A stretch of DNA of 64,000 nucleotides from JBHELT01 sp046262935 (GTDB taxonomy: Bacteria; Actinomycetota; CADDZG01; JAHWKV01), in the NCBI GenBank assembly GCA_046262935.1, contig JBHELT010000060.1, positions 1 through 64,000 of the forward strand, given 5' to 3'. Shown here piece by piece: positions 9,003 through 18,978 of the stretch (positions are counted from its first letter, which is position 1; each line of letters begins with the position of its first letter). The notes beneath the pieces were generated by a model, which worked only from the letters and a program-made list of their open reading frames with translations, made no database searches and was not told the origin of the DNA. Both the position numbers and the translations under genes were made by a program.

Positions 9003-9625
9003 CAGGAAAGACCAAACGCTTCTTGGCCTTTGTTGCACCTGGCCTTGATGAATGCTCTGAACGCCTTCAAAGCGACTGCGTCCACCCGGTCGCACTTCTG
9101 CAGATGCGTCCACGCGGCCATCACGATCTTGTGATCTATCTTCGGGTTCGGGTTAGAGACCACCCCATCGTTGAATGAGTCAACGAGAGACTCGACCTTG
9201 TCCTTCTCGTCAGTCGTGAGTCCCTTGTAATGGATGACGACCCCGCCGTGTTGCAGGTTATGAAGAAGGATACGGTCATCGACCGTCTGTTGCGATACGC
9301 CCCAAGGAGCCGTCACTCCAAGGTGAAAGCCGGAGGTGGGTGGATAGGAATTCCAAGTTGGCAGCGGATCGGTTTCTTTTATGTGGGGGTCCGATGTTAG
9401 CTCGGCGAATGTCTTGATCGGTCCACATCCGGATTGGGCGATCGGGGGGGCCTTGTCCTTGTTCGCGTTGAGGTAACTGAAGCCACCGATCATCACCACG
9501 ATCACGCCGAGCGCGACGTAAGCCATGATCTGTTTGCGCCTCTTGGCCCTTTGGCGTTTCCTCTGAGCCTGGATGCGCGCTTGGCGTGCGGCATCTCTTT
9601 TCTGCTTCTTCGAGTCGTCCGCCAA
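8999..9625 (-). CDS. DUF3105 membrane-anchored protein
   Basis: 208 residues. A highly basic N-terminal tail (about residues 5-32, many Lys/Arg/Gln) precedes one transmembrane helix near 33-53, so the rest should lie outside the cytoplasmic membrane. The exported domain contains YPPTSGFHLG and LLHNLQHGGVVIHY, the conserved core of DUF3105, followed by a C-terminal region with three cysteines. The function of the family is unknown. It is convergent with the epimerase and sits 43 bp downstream of the F420 genes on the same strand. Confidence 0.85.
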   Translation of the reverse strand: MADDSKKQKRDAARQARIQAQRKRQRAKRRKQIMAYVALGVIVVMIGGFSYLNANKDKAPPIAQSGCGPIKTFAELTSDPHIKETDPLPTWNSYPPTSGFHLGVTAPWGVSQQTVDDRILLHNLQHGGVVIHYKGLTTDEKDKVESLVDSFNDGVVSNPNPKIDHKIVMAAWTHLQKCDRVDAVALKAFRAFIKARCNKGQEAFGLSC

Positions 9626-9668
9626 AGCACACTCCTAACAGGGCGTCGATGATTGTGGTCGCCGAATC

Positions 9669-10382
9669 CTAGCGGAACAGGTCCTCATCCGCAGGTCTTA
9701 CCATCGACGCCGCATTCCCTCTTCCTGGGATGGTCTGGTAGCCGCGGATCACCGCAACTGGGATCTTGTCGGCCTTGCCCATGACCAACTCGGCGGCCCC
9801 GGCCAGTTCATCGGCCACAGCGATGTTGGTTACTTTGAGATCGCGCCCCATATGGTCGAGGGTTCCTTTGTGTTCTTTCGTCGCAAGCATCCCTGCGACG
9901 CCGATGGCAACATCGGTCTGACCGATGCGCCACGCTCGACCGAAGGTGTCCGAAATGATCACGGCCACCTCGGTACCTGTTAGGCGCTGCAGCTCGATGC
10001 GAAGTCGGCGCGCCGACAGATCAGGGTCTAAGGGAAGCAGAACGGCGTGACCATCTTCGATATTCGACATATCGATTCCGGCGTTTGCGCAAACGAACCC
10101 ATGCTTGGTCTCGGTGATGATCAGCCCTTTGCGGCGACGCACGATGCGGCTTGACTCCGCCATCACGAGGGACAGTTTGGCTGCATCGTCATCGCTTGCT
10201 AAAACCACGACCCTGCCCTCAGCTTTCGAGATGATCTTGGAAGTCACAACAACGACATCGCCGTGCGTGAATCCATCGCAAGCTATTTCGGCCGCTTGGG
10301 TGATCATCGGGGCGAGTTGATCGCCGCTTGTCACTTCCTTCATCCCTTCGAGCGGGAAGATGATGATGGGCGTTTTGTTCAT
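9669..10382 (-). CDS. cofE: Coenzyme F420-0:L-glutamate ligase (CofE domain only)
   Basis: Adds glutamate residues to F420-0 in the last steps of coenzyme F420 synthesis. The 237-residue protein shows HGDVVVVTSKIISKAEGR near 42, TETKHGFVCANAGIDMSN near 92 and ISDTFGRAWRIGQTDVAIG near 142, all diagnostic of CofE. Mycobacterial FbiB carries an extra C-terminal nitroreductase-like domain that reduces dehydro-F420-0; it is absent here, so that reductase would have to be a separate protein. The start overlaps the stop of cofD by four bases, so the two are translated together. Confidence 0.93.
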   Translation of the reverse strand: MNKTPIIIFPLEGMKEVTSGDQLAPMITQAAEIACDGFTHGDVVVVTSKIISKAEGRVVVLASDDDAAKLSLVMAESSRIVRRRKGLIITETKHGFVCANAGIDMSNIEDGHAVLLPLDPDLSARRLRIELQRLTGTEVAVIISDTFGRAWRIGQTDVAIGVAGMLATKEHKGTLDHMGRDLKVTNIAVADELAGAAELVMGKADKIPVAVIRGYQTIPGRGNAASMVRPADEDLFR

Positions 10383-11302
10383 CGCAGGGCGAGGATCTCT
10401 TTGGCGAGCTGACGTGCGATGCCTTCGGAACTCATAACGGTCTCGAGCACCATCACCCTCATGTCCATCTTTTCGATAGCGGCGGCCTCGGGTGCATCCC
10501 TTTGATCGATAACGAATGTGCCGCAGATGTCTCGATAGACAGAGGCGACGCCCGATGCGCTCGACTCGGCCCCCAGCAGGCCCATGAGTTTGTCGGCAGG
10601 TCCTTTCAATGCAACCCCTTCGATGATCGGGGAGATCGCGAACACTTCGCCTCGACGCGCCGCCAGAGCTTCACGTATGCCTGCAACTGCAAGGATGGGA
10701 CCGATGCTCACCGCGGGGTTGGAGGGACAGATGATGATGCGGTCGGCCGACATGATCGCTTCCAAAACGCTCGGCGCTGGTTTGGCGGAAGATGCTCCCT
10801 CGAATCGGATCTTCGCAACCTCTTCGGAGTGGCGGAATCGAACGAAATACTCTTGGAAGTCGCGTTCGATGCCTGCCGCGGTGGTTATCTTCGTCCTAAC
10901 GGGCTCATCGGACATCGGCAAGATCTTCGTTTCAACTCCAAGTCCGATGCGGATGCGGTCGGTTATCTCCGACAGAGATACTCCGTCATCGAGCCAAGTT
11001 GTGCGCGCCATGTGGGTGCCAAGGTCGCGGTCGCGCAGGGTGAACCATGTCTCCACGCCGTAGGTTGCTAGTTGATCCAAAGCGTTGGTCGTGTCAGACC
11101 TGATGCCCCATCCGGCGTCGTCGATCACGCCCGCAAGCGTGTAGGTGACGATGTCGAGGTCTGGGCTTACATGCAGGCCATGGAACACTGCATCGTCACC
11201 GGTGTTTCCGATCACGGTGACGTCTTTCGGGTCCGTGGCAAGCACCAGGCCTCGCAAGAATTTAGCGGCTCCACCGCCGCCCGCTAGTGCGGTGACACGC
11301 AT
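10379..11302 (-). CDS. cofD: 2-phospho-L-lactate (or EPPG) transferase
   Basis: CofD/FbiA joins the phosphoenolpyruvate- or lactate-derived guanylyl donor to the deazaflavin Fo. From the ATG at 11302 the protein is 307 residues and opens with the family signature TALAGGGGAAKFLRGL; a GTG nine bases upstream is an alternative start. Further landmarks are VIGNTGDDAVFHGLHVSPDLD near 32, DRDLGTHMAR near 93 and CPSNPAVSIGPIL near 200. It is the first gene of the minus-strand cofD-cofE pair and is divergent from fbiC, with only 30 bp between the start codons. In Actinobacteria the orthologue is called FbiA. Confidence 0.94.
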   Translation of the reverse strand: MRVTALAGGGGAAKFLRGLVLATDPKDVTVIGNTGDDAVFHGLHVSPDLDIVTYTLAGVIDDAGWGIRSDTTNALDQLATYGVETWFTLRDRDLGTHMARTTWLDDGVSLSEITDRIRIGLGVETKILPMSDEPVRTKITTAAGIERDFQEYFVRFRHSEEVAKIRFEGASSAKPAPSVLEAIMSADRIIICPSNPAVSIGPILAVAGIREALAARRGEVFAISPIIEGVALKGPADKLMGLLGAESSASGVASVYRDICGTFVIDQRDAPEAAAIEKMDMRVMVLETVMSSEGIARQLAKEILALR

Positions 11303-11332
11303 GTGAGTCACGTTATCAGTTAGGGTCGATGC

Positions 11333-13669
11333 ATGGGCCCCAGCGTGTCAGCGACCATGAACGACGCGCTCTCGCGCCTTCGAACTAACCTCGACCCTGA
11401 TCTCATCGACATCGCAGGCTCCAAGAGAGACGCAGCCTGGGGCAACCGCATCACCTATTCGCCAAAGGTGTTCATCCCTCTCACCAAACTCTGCCGCGAC
11501 GTTTGTCATTACTGCACCTTCGCTCGGCCCCCCGCCGGGGAAGGGCCCGTTTACATGAGTGAAGACGAAGTACTGGCGGTCGCGCGGGCGGGGGCCGAGG
11601 CTGGGTGCCGCGAGGCGCTCTTCACCCTTGGAGACAAACCCGAGTTGCGTTACAGATCGGCGCGCGAGGAGCTGCGACGCCTCGGTTTTTCCACCACGAT
11701 CGAATACCTTGCGCGTGTTGCATCGCTTGTCATCGAGCAAACTGGTCTGCTGCCTCACATCAATGCTGGCGTCATGACTCCCACCGAGATGGCATCGCTG
11801 CGCGAAGTTTCTGCATCGATGGGGCTGATGTTAGAGAGCACCTCTTTGTCGTTGATGCAACCGGGCGAAGCCCACCACGGCTCACCTGACAAAGACCCAA
11901 GTGTTCGCATCGCCATGATGCAAGAGGCTGGCCGCCAGAGGATCCCTTTCACAACGGGTCTTCTTGTTGGCATAGGCGAAACATGGCAGGACCGGATCGC
12001 TACCCTGCAGGCGATCGCAGATTCACATGAGCAGTGGGGTCATATCCAAGAAGTCATCATCCAGAACTTCCGCGCTAAACCTGGCACACCGATGTACCAG
12101 CATCCCGAGCCAACCGTTGACGAAACCATCAAGGTGATCGTCGCGGCGCGCCTGGTACTTCCCGATGAGATCTCGATCCAGGCCCCACCCAATCTCGCCG
12201 AAGACGATCAAAGTCTCCGGCGCTATGTTGCTGCTGGGATCAATGATTGGGGAGGGGTTTCCCCAGTCACGATCGATCACGTCAACCCGGAAGCGCCATG
12301 GCCCCCGATCGCCCGCTTGCGTTCGGTCACCGAGTCCGCTGGCTATCTTTTGATCCCCCGGCTTACCGTTTATCCGCGCTTCGCCTTCGATCCTGCCTGG
12401 GTCCACAAGAAGGTTCGGCCCAAAGTCCTTGCGTGCGCCGACACCGAAGCGATGTCGCGTGACGATTCTTGGCATCCCGGAGAAGCGGTAGATCCACCCG
12501 ACGTCATCGCCCGGCCGCTCAATTGGTCCGGGGGCGCTGGCACGAAAGACTCGCGCTTCGCCGCAGCCCTTGATTCAGTCCGCTCAGGCGATGTGAGCGA
12601 ATCAAACATGGTCGATCTTTTCTCGGCCCGAGGACCCGAGCTCGTGATGCTGATCGAAGCGGCCGATGAACTTCGCCAACGCGTGAGCGGCGAGACGGTC
12701 ACTTACGTTGTGAACCGCAATATCAACTACACCAATATGTGTTACTTCCGTTGCGGCTTCTGCGCGTTCAGTAAGGGCCCCAAGTCTTTGAACCTAAGAG
12801 GCGACCCCTATCTGTTAGAGATGAGCGATATCGCCGAGCGAACGGCTGAGGCTTGGCAGCGCGGTGCAACCGAGGTCTGCCTTCAGGGGGGCATCCATCC
12901 GTCGTTCACCGGTGACTTCTACATCCAAGTTCTCGACACCATCAAAGCGGCTGTGCCCGACATCCACATTCACGCCTTCAGCCCGCTCGAGATATGGCAA
13001 GGCGCCGAAACGAAGTCTGTGAGCATCAAGGACTTCCTTTGGGAATTGAAAGACCACGGCCTGTCAACGTTGCCGGGGACCGCCGCCGAGATACTCGATG
13101 ACCGGATCCGCGCAGTCATCTGCCCTGACAAACTCGATACCGCACAATGGTCCATGGTTGCCAGGACCGCCCACTCGTTGGGTCTGCCTATGTCGACAAC
13201 GATCATGTTCGGGCACGCCGATGATCATGCCTCGTGGGCCCGCCACTTGATGGTCCTTCGCAACATCCAAGGTGAAACCGGCGGTTTCACTGAATTCGTT
13301 CCGCTGCCATTCGTCCACATGGCTGCCCCCATCTTCTTGAAAGGCAAAGCACGCAAGGGGCCGACATTCGAAGAGTCGCTGATGATGCATTCGGTGGCGC
13401 GCCTTGCGCTTCACCCTTTGATAACGAACATCCAGGCCTCGTGGGTGAAACTGGGGACCAAGGGGGCCCAGATGGCGCTGAAAGCCGGTTGTAACGATCT
13501 TGGCGGCACGTTGATGAACGAGATCATCTCGAGGTCGGCCGGGGCCTCTCACGGGCAGGGCCTCGAGCCGGAAGAGATGGTCGAACTTGCAGCTGGGGTC
13601 TCACGACCCGCTCGCCAAAGGACGACTCTCTACGGCTCGGCATCGGATCTGACCGCAGCGTCCCTGTAG
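11333..13669 (+). CDS. fbiC: Fo synthase, fused CofG/CofH radical-SAM enzyme
   Basis: Makes the deazaflavin chromophore Fo from tyrosine and 5-amino-6-ribitylaminouracil. The 778-residue protein holds both halves, as in Actinobacteria. The N-terminal CofG domain carries its 4Fe-4S motif CRDVCHYC near residues 54-61. The C-terminal CofH domain has CYFRCGFC near 469-476 and the GGIHPSFTGDFY stretch near 520. The ATG at 11333 gives a short N-terminal tail; a second ATG lies at 11357. It is divergent from cofD, so F420 synthesis genes are gathered here. Length and domain order are normal for the family. Confidence 0.96.
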   Translation: MGPSVSATMNDALSRLRTNLDPDLIDIAGSKRDAAWGNRITYSPKVFIPLTKLCRDVCHYCTFARPPAGEGPVYMSEDEVLAVARAGAEAGCREALFTLGDKPELRYRSAREELRRLGFSTTIEYLARVASLVIEQTGLLPHINAGVMTPTEMASLREVSASMGLMLESTSLSLMQPGEAHHGSPDKDPSVRIAMMQEAGRQRIPFTTGLLVGIGETWQDRIATLQAIADSHEQWGHIQEVIIQNFRAKPGTPMYQHPEPTVDETIKVIVAARLVLPDEISIQAPPNLAEDDQSLRRYVAAGINDWGGVSPVTIDHVNPEAPWPPIARLRSVTESAGYLLIPRLTVYPRFAFDPAWVHKKVRPKVLACADTEAMSRDDSWHPGEAVDPPDVIARPLNWSGGAGTKDSRFAAALDSVRSGDVSESNMVDLFSARGPELVMLIEAADELRQRVSGETVTYVVNRNINYTNMCYFRCGFCAFSKGPKSLNLRGDPYLLEMSDIAERTAEAWQRGATEVCLQGGIHPSFTGDFYIQVLDTIKAAVPDIHIHAFSPLEIWQGAETKSVSIKDFLWELKDHGLSTLPGTAAEILDDRIRAVICPDKLDTAQWSMVARTAHSLGLPMSTTIMFGHADDHASWARHLMVLRNIQGETGGFTEFVPLPFVHMAAPIFLKGKARKGPTFEESLMMHSVARLALHPLITNIQASWVKLGTKGAQMALKAGCNDLGGTLMNEIISRSAGASHGQGLEPEEMVELAAGVSRPARQRTTLYGSASDLTAASL

Positions 13670-13700
13670 ACCTTTAGACCTCCGCAAATCCGCCTTTCTG

Positions 13701-15770
13701 ATGGCCCGCCTGCATACCATTGCAGCGATGGCGACCGAATTTGATGAACCCGCGTTCGCGACCGACGAAGAGTTCCAGGCTCGCTTAGACGATCTATTGT
13801 CTTCTGCGCTCGAAGACCAGGCTAAGGAGCAGAGGTTCCTGCTCGACATGGTCCAGGGCGCAAGATCTTCGCTGAGCAAGGCCGAAGAGCAGATGACCAC
13901 CCTGCGCAAGATGGTAGAGGCCCGCGACCTAGCGGTTGTCGATCTGCTCGAAGCTAAGCTCTCGGGCCTTGGGTCCCAGGAATCGATCGACGCTGTCTCA
14001 GAACGGATCGAACAGTTGGCCGAGAGCCCGGGGCTCGCCGACCTGATCGAACCACTCGGGGGCCGATTCGAGCAGATCGCGGCGAAGGTAGACGCAGTTG
14101 TGACCGCTTTGAAACCCCTCGATCCGTGGAAGCCTGCCCTCGAGATTCAGAAGAACCTGAGTGAGCGGTTGGATTCGCGCCTCGAGCCCATCGACGCTGC
14201 ACTTTCAGAGTTGAGCCAGTTGATCGGCGCCGCGCAAGCCCCACTCATCCAGGCGATCGAGGACTCGACCCGAGCTTCGGGCGACCTCAGCATCAGCAAC
14301 ATGCTCGAGATGTCAAGGACGATCGATGGATTCACTTCAGCTATCAAACGCACCGTTGAAGCGCTAAGCGCAAGCGTGCTCGACGCACGGCAAGAGACCG
14401 CAAGTGAACTCGCAACCCTTTCATCCAAACTCAACGATCGATTGACGCAGACGGAAGAAGCCGTTGCCGGAGACGTTGACCTTGTCGAAGACGCTTTGTC
14501 GACCTTGATAACCACCACCGCAGAGGGGTCTTCTCAGGCCATCTTGGGGGCCATCGGCGTCGCGGCATCCGCATCCACGGATTCCATAACCGAAGCCGTC
14601 GCGAGGGGGACCGAAGAGCAGATGAGCGCGACCGGCTCGGCGGTGCGGGCGGCTCTGGCTGATCTTCGTGAACTCATCCGCACCCATCGGGAACTCGCAG
14701 ACGCGAGCGACCAAGAGACTGCGGCACTCATCATCGGAACGATCGAAGACTCTAACAGGGCCCAGCTCGACTCGATCGACATCTTGAAGCATCAGCTCGA
14801 CGAGTCTTTCGCTCAGCTAAGGACAGGTAACCAGGATGCTGAAGCAAAGGTGTTGACAAGCATCAACGAGATGCTTCAAGCCACCAGTGCCCGTTTGTTC
14901 GACCGGATGCAGACCATAAGGACGGAGGTCGAGCAGATGGGGACCTCGGTCGAGGCCCTTCCGTCGAAGATCGGTTCGGTGGTCGATGAGGCCGCAAAGG
15001 CGGTGCTTCCATTCACCGAAGAGATGCGCGTTCTTTCCGAACGAGTCAGGCAGAGCAACCGGCGGATAACAGAGTCGAATACTCGCGTTGAGGCGATGAA
15101 CGATTCGATCGTCGTCTATCTGGCCGAGCGCGACGAGCGTTTGGAGAAAGCCCGCGATGAGATCTTGCGAGATCTTGTGCTCCAGCTTTCCGAGGACCTG
15201 AAGATCAAAGACAAGGGAAGACTGGCCGAGGCCATTCACGACGCCGGGGCGCGCCGCAAGGATCGACGCGATGCCGAGCGGTGGCGCGAATTGAACAAGG
15301 GCACGGATCTATCCACTGAACGCATCGACGAAGTGCGCGATGGCCTGCAGGCCGTACTCACCAGATCGATATTGCGGCCAACCAAAGACGCGGTCATCAA
15401 GGCAGAGGCGGAAACCTTCATCGTCTCCGAGGAACAGGTCACCACGCAGGAACTCGCCCAGCAGGTGGTTGCCCAAGAAAGCTCGGCTCCACCAGCAACG
15501 CGAGGGGCCAGGCAAGTCGATAAACCGGCAGCCAAGAGGCCTAAGGCCAGCGGGCCGAAAGCCTCTTCGCCACCAAAGGCCAAACAAGCCAGGGCCGCTA
15601 AGACCCAGGTGTCGAAGGAGCCAAAAGGCCCATCGGCGCCGAGCAAGACGGAGAAACTCGCCACGGTCAGCACGCTCGACAGGAGCGGCAGGCAACCATC
15701 TGGTGGCAGGACCAAAACGACAGCCTCGACCAAGCAAGCGCCGAAGGCTCGGAGCAAGCGCACCGTATAA
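13701..15770 (+). CDS. Long coiled-coil protein with Lys/Ala/Pro-rich tail, function unknown
   Basis: 689 residues from the ATG at 13701; a second in-frame ATG at 13728 is equally plausible. No enzyme motif is seen. Residues 20 to about 540 are acidic and rich in Ala, Leu, Glu, Ser and Thr, with heptad-like spacing in several blocks, interrupted by short Gly/Pro breaks. A charged stretch (LAERDERLEKARDEILRDL) lies near 475. The last 110 residues are low-complexity, basic and proline-rich, resembling a disordered DNA- or membrane-binding tail. No signal peptide or transmembrane segment is visible. It lies between fbiC and the giant GT2 gene; a structural or scaffolding role is a guess. Confidence 0.75.
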   Translation: MARLHTIAAMATEFDEPAFATDEEFQARLDDLLSSALEDQAKEQRFLLDMVQGARSSLSKAEEQMTTLRKMVEARDLAVVDLLEAKLSGLGSQESIDAVSERIEQLAESPGLADLIEPLGGRFEQIAAKVDAVVTALKPLDPWKPALEIQKNLSERLDSRLEPIDAALSELSQLIGAAQAPLIQAIEDSTRASGDLSISNMLEMSRTIDGFTSAIKRTVEALSASVLDARQETASELATLSSKLNDRLTQTEEAVAGDVDLVEDALSTLITTTAEGSSQAILGAIGVAASASTDSITEAVARGTEEQMSATGSAVRAALADLRELIRTHRELADASDQETAALIIGTIEDSNRAQLDSIDILKHQLDESFAQLRTGNQDAEAKVLTSINEMLQATSARLFDRMQTIRTEVEQMGTSVEALPSKIGSVVDEAAKAVLPFTEEMRVLSERVRQSNRRITESNTRVEAMNDSIVVYLAERDERLEKARDEILRDLVLQLSEDLKIKDKGRLAEAIHDAGARRKDRRDAERWRELNKGTDLSTERIDEVRDGLQAVLTRSILRPTKDAVIKAEAETFIVSEEQVTTQELAQQVVAQESSAPPATRGARQVDKPAAKRPKASGPKASSPPKAKQARAAKTQVSKEPKGPSAPSKTEKLATVSTLDRSGRQPSGGRTKTTASTKQAPKARSKRTV

Positions 15771-15807
15771 TCCAAAGATCCCACCCAAGTCAGGGTCTTG
15801 ATCTCGC

Positions 15808-18800
15808 ATGGATGAACTAGAAACTGTTCTGCAGCCGCGCGTTCTTGCGGTCGTGGTCACTCATAACGGCAAAAGATGGCTGGGCGAGTCATTGAAGGCG
15901 CTTGCGCAAAGTCTCTTCACGCCCGACATCGTCGTGGTAGACAGCGGATCAGATGTGCCGGCGGCCCCAGTCGTCGAAAAGACATTGCCGGGTGCCGAGT
16001 TCTTCAGGATCAATCGCAACGTCGGCTTCGGTACGGCAGCCAACCATGGTCTAGAGGCTTCCGAAAAGGCCCCCGAAGCGGACTTCTTCTTGTTCATGCA
16101 CGACGATGTTGTGGTCGAACCCGAGACCATCAGCCTGCTTCTCGCCGCAGCGCTCGAAACCGAGGCTGGGATAGTCGGCGGCAAGGCTCTGGACTGGGAC
16201 CACCACGAGACGCTCCTCGAAGTTGGGATGAGTGCCGACCAGTTCGGTTACCCGTTCAGCGGACTTGAAGAAGGCGAGATCGACCAGGGACAGCACGACT
16301 CACGCCGCGAGACCTTGTACATATCAAGCGCCTGCATGCTGGTTTCGAAACAATTGGTCGAAAGAGTTGGCCTTTGGGATGGAGGCTTCTTCGCTTTCGC
16401 CGAAGATCTCGATCTTTGCACACGTGCGCGCATCTCGGGATTCAAAGTGGTTGTTCAGCCCGGTGCTTCATTCCGTCACGCCCTTGCACTGAGCCGGAAA
16501 CAGCGCCCCACTGCTGCGGCGAACAAGATCCGGTACTACACGCGGCTCAACCGATCGAGACTAATCGCGAAGAACGTGGCCGCCTATCGCATGCCTTTTA
16601 TCTTGCTCATCTACACGGCGATCGGCCTCGCGGAGATATTGCTGCTCACCTTGTTCAGGAGGTTCGATGAACTGCCCGCGTATCCAAGGGCACTCGGCGC
16701 TTTCGTAGTTTCGATACCAGACATAGCGCGTCGACGAAGAGCGGTGCAGAAAAGGAGGGCAGCGCCTGACCGTCGATTAAGAAGATTCATGGTGAAGGAT
16801 CTTCACCGCGCTCGCGTGTTCCTGGAGAAACATCTGCGAGACCTGGAGGTGGGTACGCTGGCGTTCGCCGGCAGGGCGATCTCGAGATTGAGTCCTGCCT
16901 CGCTTAAAGAAGCTTCCGGTCGTTGGATCCGAAAGCCCGGCTCGATCCCGCTTACCGTGATAGCGGCAGTGTTTCTGTTCGCGATCCGATGGTTGGTCAC
17001 ATCGGGACAGATCGCGGCTGGCGGGCTATGGCCGATGCCCGATGCAACTCACAAGTTGCTCACCAACTATCTGGCTGGCTGGAGAGGTGTTGGTCTTGGA
17101 ACCACCTCTGCGGCCCCTCCCGCACTCCTTGTCTTGTGGCTTGTAACAGTTGTGTCTTTCGGAAAGGCGGTGCTTGCTCAGAAGTTGCTGATCGTCTTGC
17201 TGACTGGGATCGGTCTTTTCGGAATGAACCGTTTCGTTGCGCGCAGAACGTCATCGACGACTGCCAGGGTCTTCGCGGTTGCGATCTACGCCCTGGGCCC
17301 AGTCATGGAATCGATCATGACCAAGGCAGACCTTGGCGGCCTCGCCGCATTCGCCTTCGTGCCCTTCATCTTAGAGATCGGTCTTCGGATGCTTGGCCCA
17401 ACGCCTGGTGAGGGCGGCGACCGTCCCTCGACCGCGCCAACGTTTGACGCGATGTCGCGAGACTTGATGCGCCTTTGCTTGATGAGCGCGCTGCTCATCT
17501 GTTTCGCTCCGAGCGCGGTCGCTGCGCTGGTAGCGCTTTGGTTGATCGCGGGACTGCATCTGATGGTCGGCGCGTGGGACCGCAGAGACCTGGCAAGGAG
17601 GATGCGCTGGGTCTTGGCATCGATCCCGGCGGCTTTGATCATCCTGATGCCCTGGTCCATCGAGATCTTCCATGCCAGTGGATCCGCTCTCGCCCCGCTG
17701 TTGTCGTCGGCGACGGGAACCTTCGCGCCGTTGTGGGTGAGTGCGGACATCGCTCCGTTCATCTTCCTAGCGAAGCGAGGTGACTTCATCGGATCAGCGG
17801 TTGTGATCGCGTCGGTCGTTGGTGCCCTCGTCCTTACCGGCCCATCGCGTCGAAGGGAAAGCAGACTGCTAGTCGTTGCGTGGTTATTCTTCGGCGCGAT
17901 CGGTGCTACCGCCGCTCTCGGATTCATCCCCAGTCCTGTTACTTCACCAACGATGTGGATGACATTCTCGGCGGTGTTCGCAGCGGCTCTCGCAGGCCAT
18001 CTGATGGCTGGCATCAGGGAAGAGCTGCCCAACCACTCCTTCGGAGTAAGACATGTGCTGGCTTTCATTGCGATCGCAGCGGTGGTCGGGGGGGCCGGGT
18101 GGGAATGGCTGCCCAGGATCGGCGACTGGCACAAACCACCCAGCTCTTTCGCGGCTAAGACCTCTGAAGCGTCGGCTTCGATATCTTCATACCTCACATC
18201 GACCGCCGAACAGGTTGGTGACTTCCGGGTTCTTTGGCTGGGCGATCGATGGGTCGATCCCATCCGCAGCGGCTCTCGCCGTATGGATGAAACGAAGTAT
18301 CTGCTGACCGGTCCTAGTGGGCTGTCGATGTTGGATGCCTTTGCGGCCCCCAAGTCGCAGGGGGAGACCAAACTCGACGCGACGATCGAAGCGATGTCGA
18401 AGCGGCGCCTTCATCTCGCCGGACACCTACTTGCGCCGACCAGCATCAGATTCATCATCGTCGATCCCAACGATGATGAATCTATGGCCACTCTTCGAGG
18501 CCAGCGCGACATCGCACTCGAGCAGCAGCAAGGTTCTATCGCTATCTTTCGAAATCTCGAGTGGCTGCCGAGGGCTGCCCTCGCGCCTGTCGGATTGAGA
18601 GACGCGATCGGAAGCGAAGCCGGCGCTACGAGGAAGTTGATGCTGTCGGAATGGTCAGGCGGAAGATCACTTCCATCTTCGGGGGAGTCATCGTTCAACG
18701 GTGAACTGCCAAGGACGCGGCACTCGGCTCTGTTGATAGATGAGAACTTCAACGGCGCATTCAAAGCGCGCGTCGCGGGAGCGGTGCTTCCTCACCACCA

Positions 18801-18978
18801 GGTATTCGGATGGGCTAACCGGTTCGACCTTCCGGCCAACGGAAGAGGCGAGGTAAGTGTTGTGTTCACGCGCGGCTGGCTACGAACGTTGTGGCTTGTG
18901 TTCCAAGCCCTTGTCCTCGCAGTGGCGATCGGCGCTGCCCGCGGGGGCCGTGTAGACATCAAGGGACGACTCTCGTGA
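15808..18978 (+). CDS. Very large GT2 glycosyltransferase with multi-helix membrane region
   Basis: 1056 residues. Residues 10-230 form a GT-A family 2 domain: VLAVVVTHNGKRWLGESL at the start, a D-x-D-like MHDDVVVEPE near 95, and FFAFAEDLDLCTRARISGF near 195 (acceptor-site ED). A helix pair near 265-290 is followed by a cytosolic basic linker (RRRRAVQKRRAAPDRR) and about ten membrane helices between roughly 385 and 765. An exported domain of about 250 residues follows, then a last helix near 1030. Similar proteins occur beside DUF5719 genes in Actinobacteria and are presumed to act in cell-envelope glycan assembly. The downstream DUF5719 gene overlaps the stop (GTGA). Confidence 0.85.
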   Translation: MDELETVLQPRVLAVVVTHNGKRWLGESLKALAQSLFTPDIVVVDSGSDVPAAPVVEKTLPGAEFFRINRNVGFGTAANHGLEASEKAPEADFFLFMHDDVVVEPETISLLLAAALETEAGIVGGKALDWDHHETLLEVGMSADQFGYPFSGLEEGEIDQGQHDSRRETLYISSACMLVSKQLVERVGLWDGGFFAFAEDLDLCTRARISGFKVVVQPGASFRHALALSRKQRPTAAANKIRYYTRLNRSRLIAKNVAAYRMPFILLIYTAIGLAEILLLTLFRRFDELPAYPRALGAFVVSIPDIARRRRAVQKRRAAPDRRLRRFMVKDLHRARVFLEKHLRDLEVGTLAFAGRAISRLSPASLKEASGRWIRKPGSIPLTVIAAVFLFAIRWLVTSGQIAAGGLWPMPDATHKLLTNYLAGWRGVGLGTTSAAPPALLVLWLVTVVSFGKAVLAQKLLIVLLTGIGLFGMNRFVARRTSSTTARVFAVAIYALGPVMESIMTKADLGGLAAFAFVPFILEIGLRMLGPTPGEGGDRPSTAPTFDAMSRDLMRLCLMSALLICFAPSAVAALVALWLIAGLHLMVGAWDRRDLARRMRWVLASIPAALIILMPWSIEIFHASGSALAPLLSSATGTFAPLWVSADIAPFIFLAKRGDFIGSAVVIASVVGALVLTGPSRRRESRLLVVAWLFFGAIGATAALGFIPSPVTSPTMWMTFSAVFAAALAGHLMAGIREELPNHSFGVRHVLAFIAIAAVVGGAGWEWLPRIGDWHKPPSSFAAKTSEASASISSYLTSTAEQVGDFRVLWLGDRWVDPIRSGSRRMDETKYLLTGPSGLSMLDAFAAPKSQGETKLDATIEAMSKRRLHLAGHLLAPTSIRFIIVDPNDDESMATLRGQRDIALEQQQGSIAIFRNLEWLPRAALAPVGLRDAIGSEAGATRKLMLSEWSGGRSLPSSGESSFNGELPRTRHSALLIDENFNGAFKARVAGAVLPHHQVFGWANRFDLPANGRGEVSVVFTRGWLRTLWLVFQALVLAVAIGAARGGRVDIKGRLS

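Noticed and set aside
15236..15860. Long minus-strand open frames opposite the basic tail of the coiled-coil protein
   Set aside because: Low-complexity Pro/Gly/Leu-rich shadows caused by the repetitive Lys/Ala/Pro codons on the plus strand.
17286..18371. 361-codon minus-strand open frame inside the GT2 gene
   Set aside because: Antisense shadow of a well-supported gene, low in recognisable motifs.
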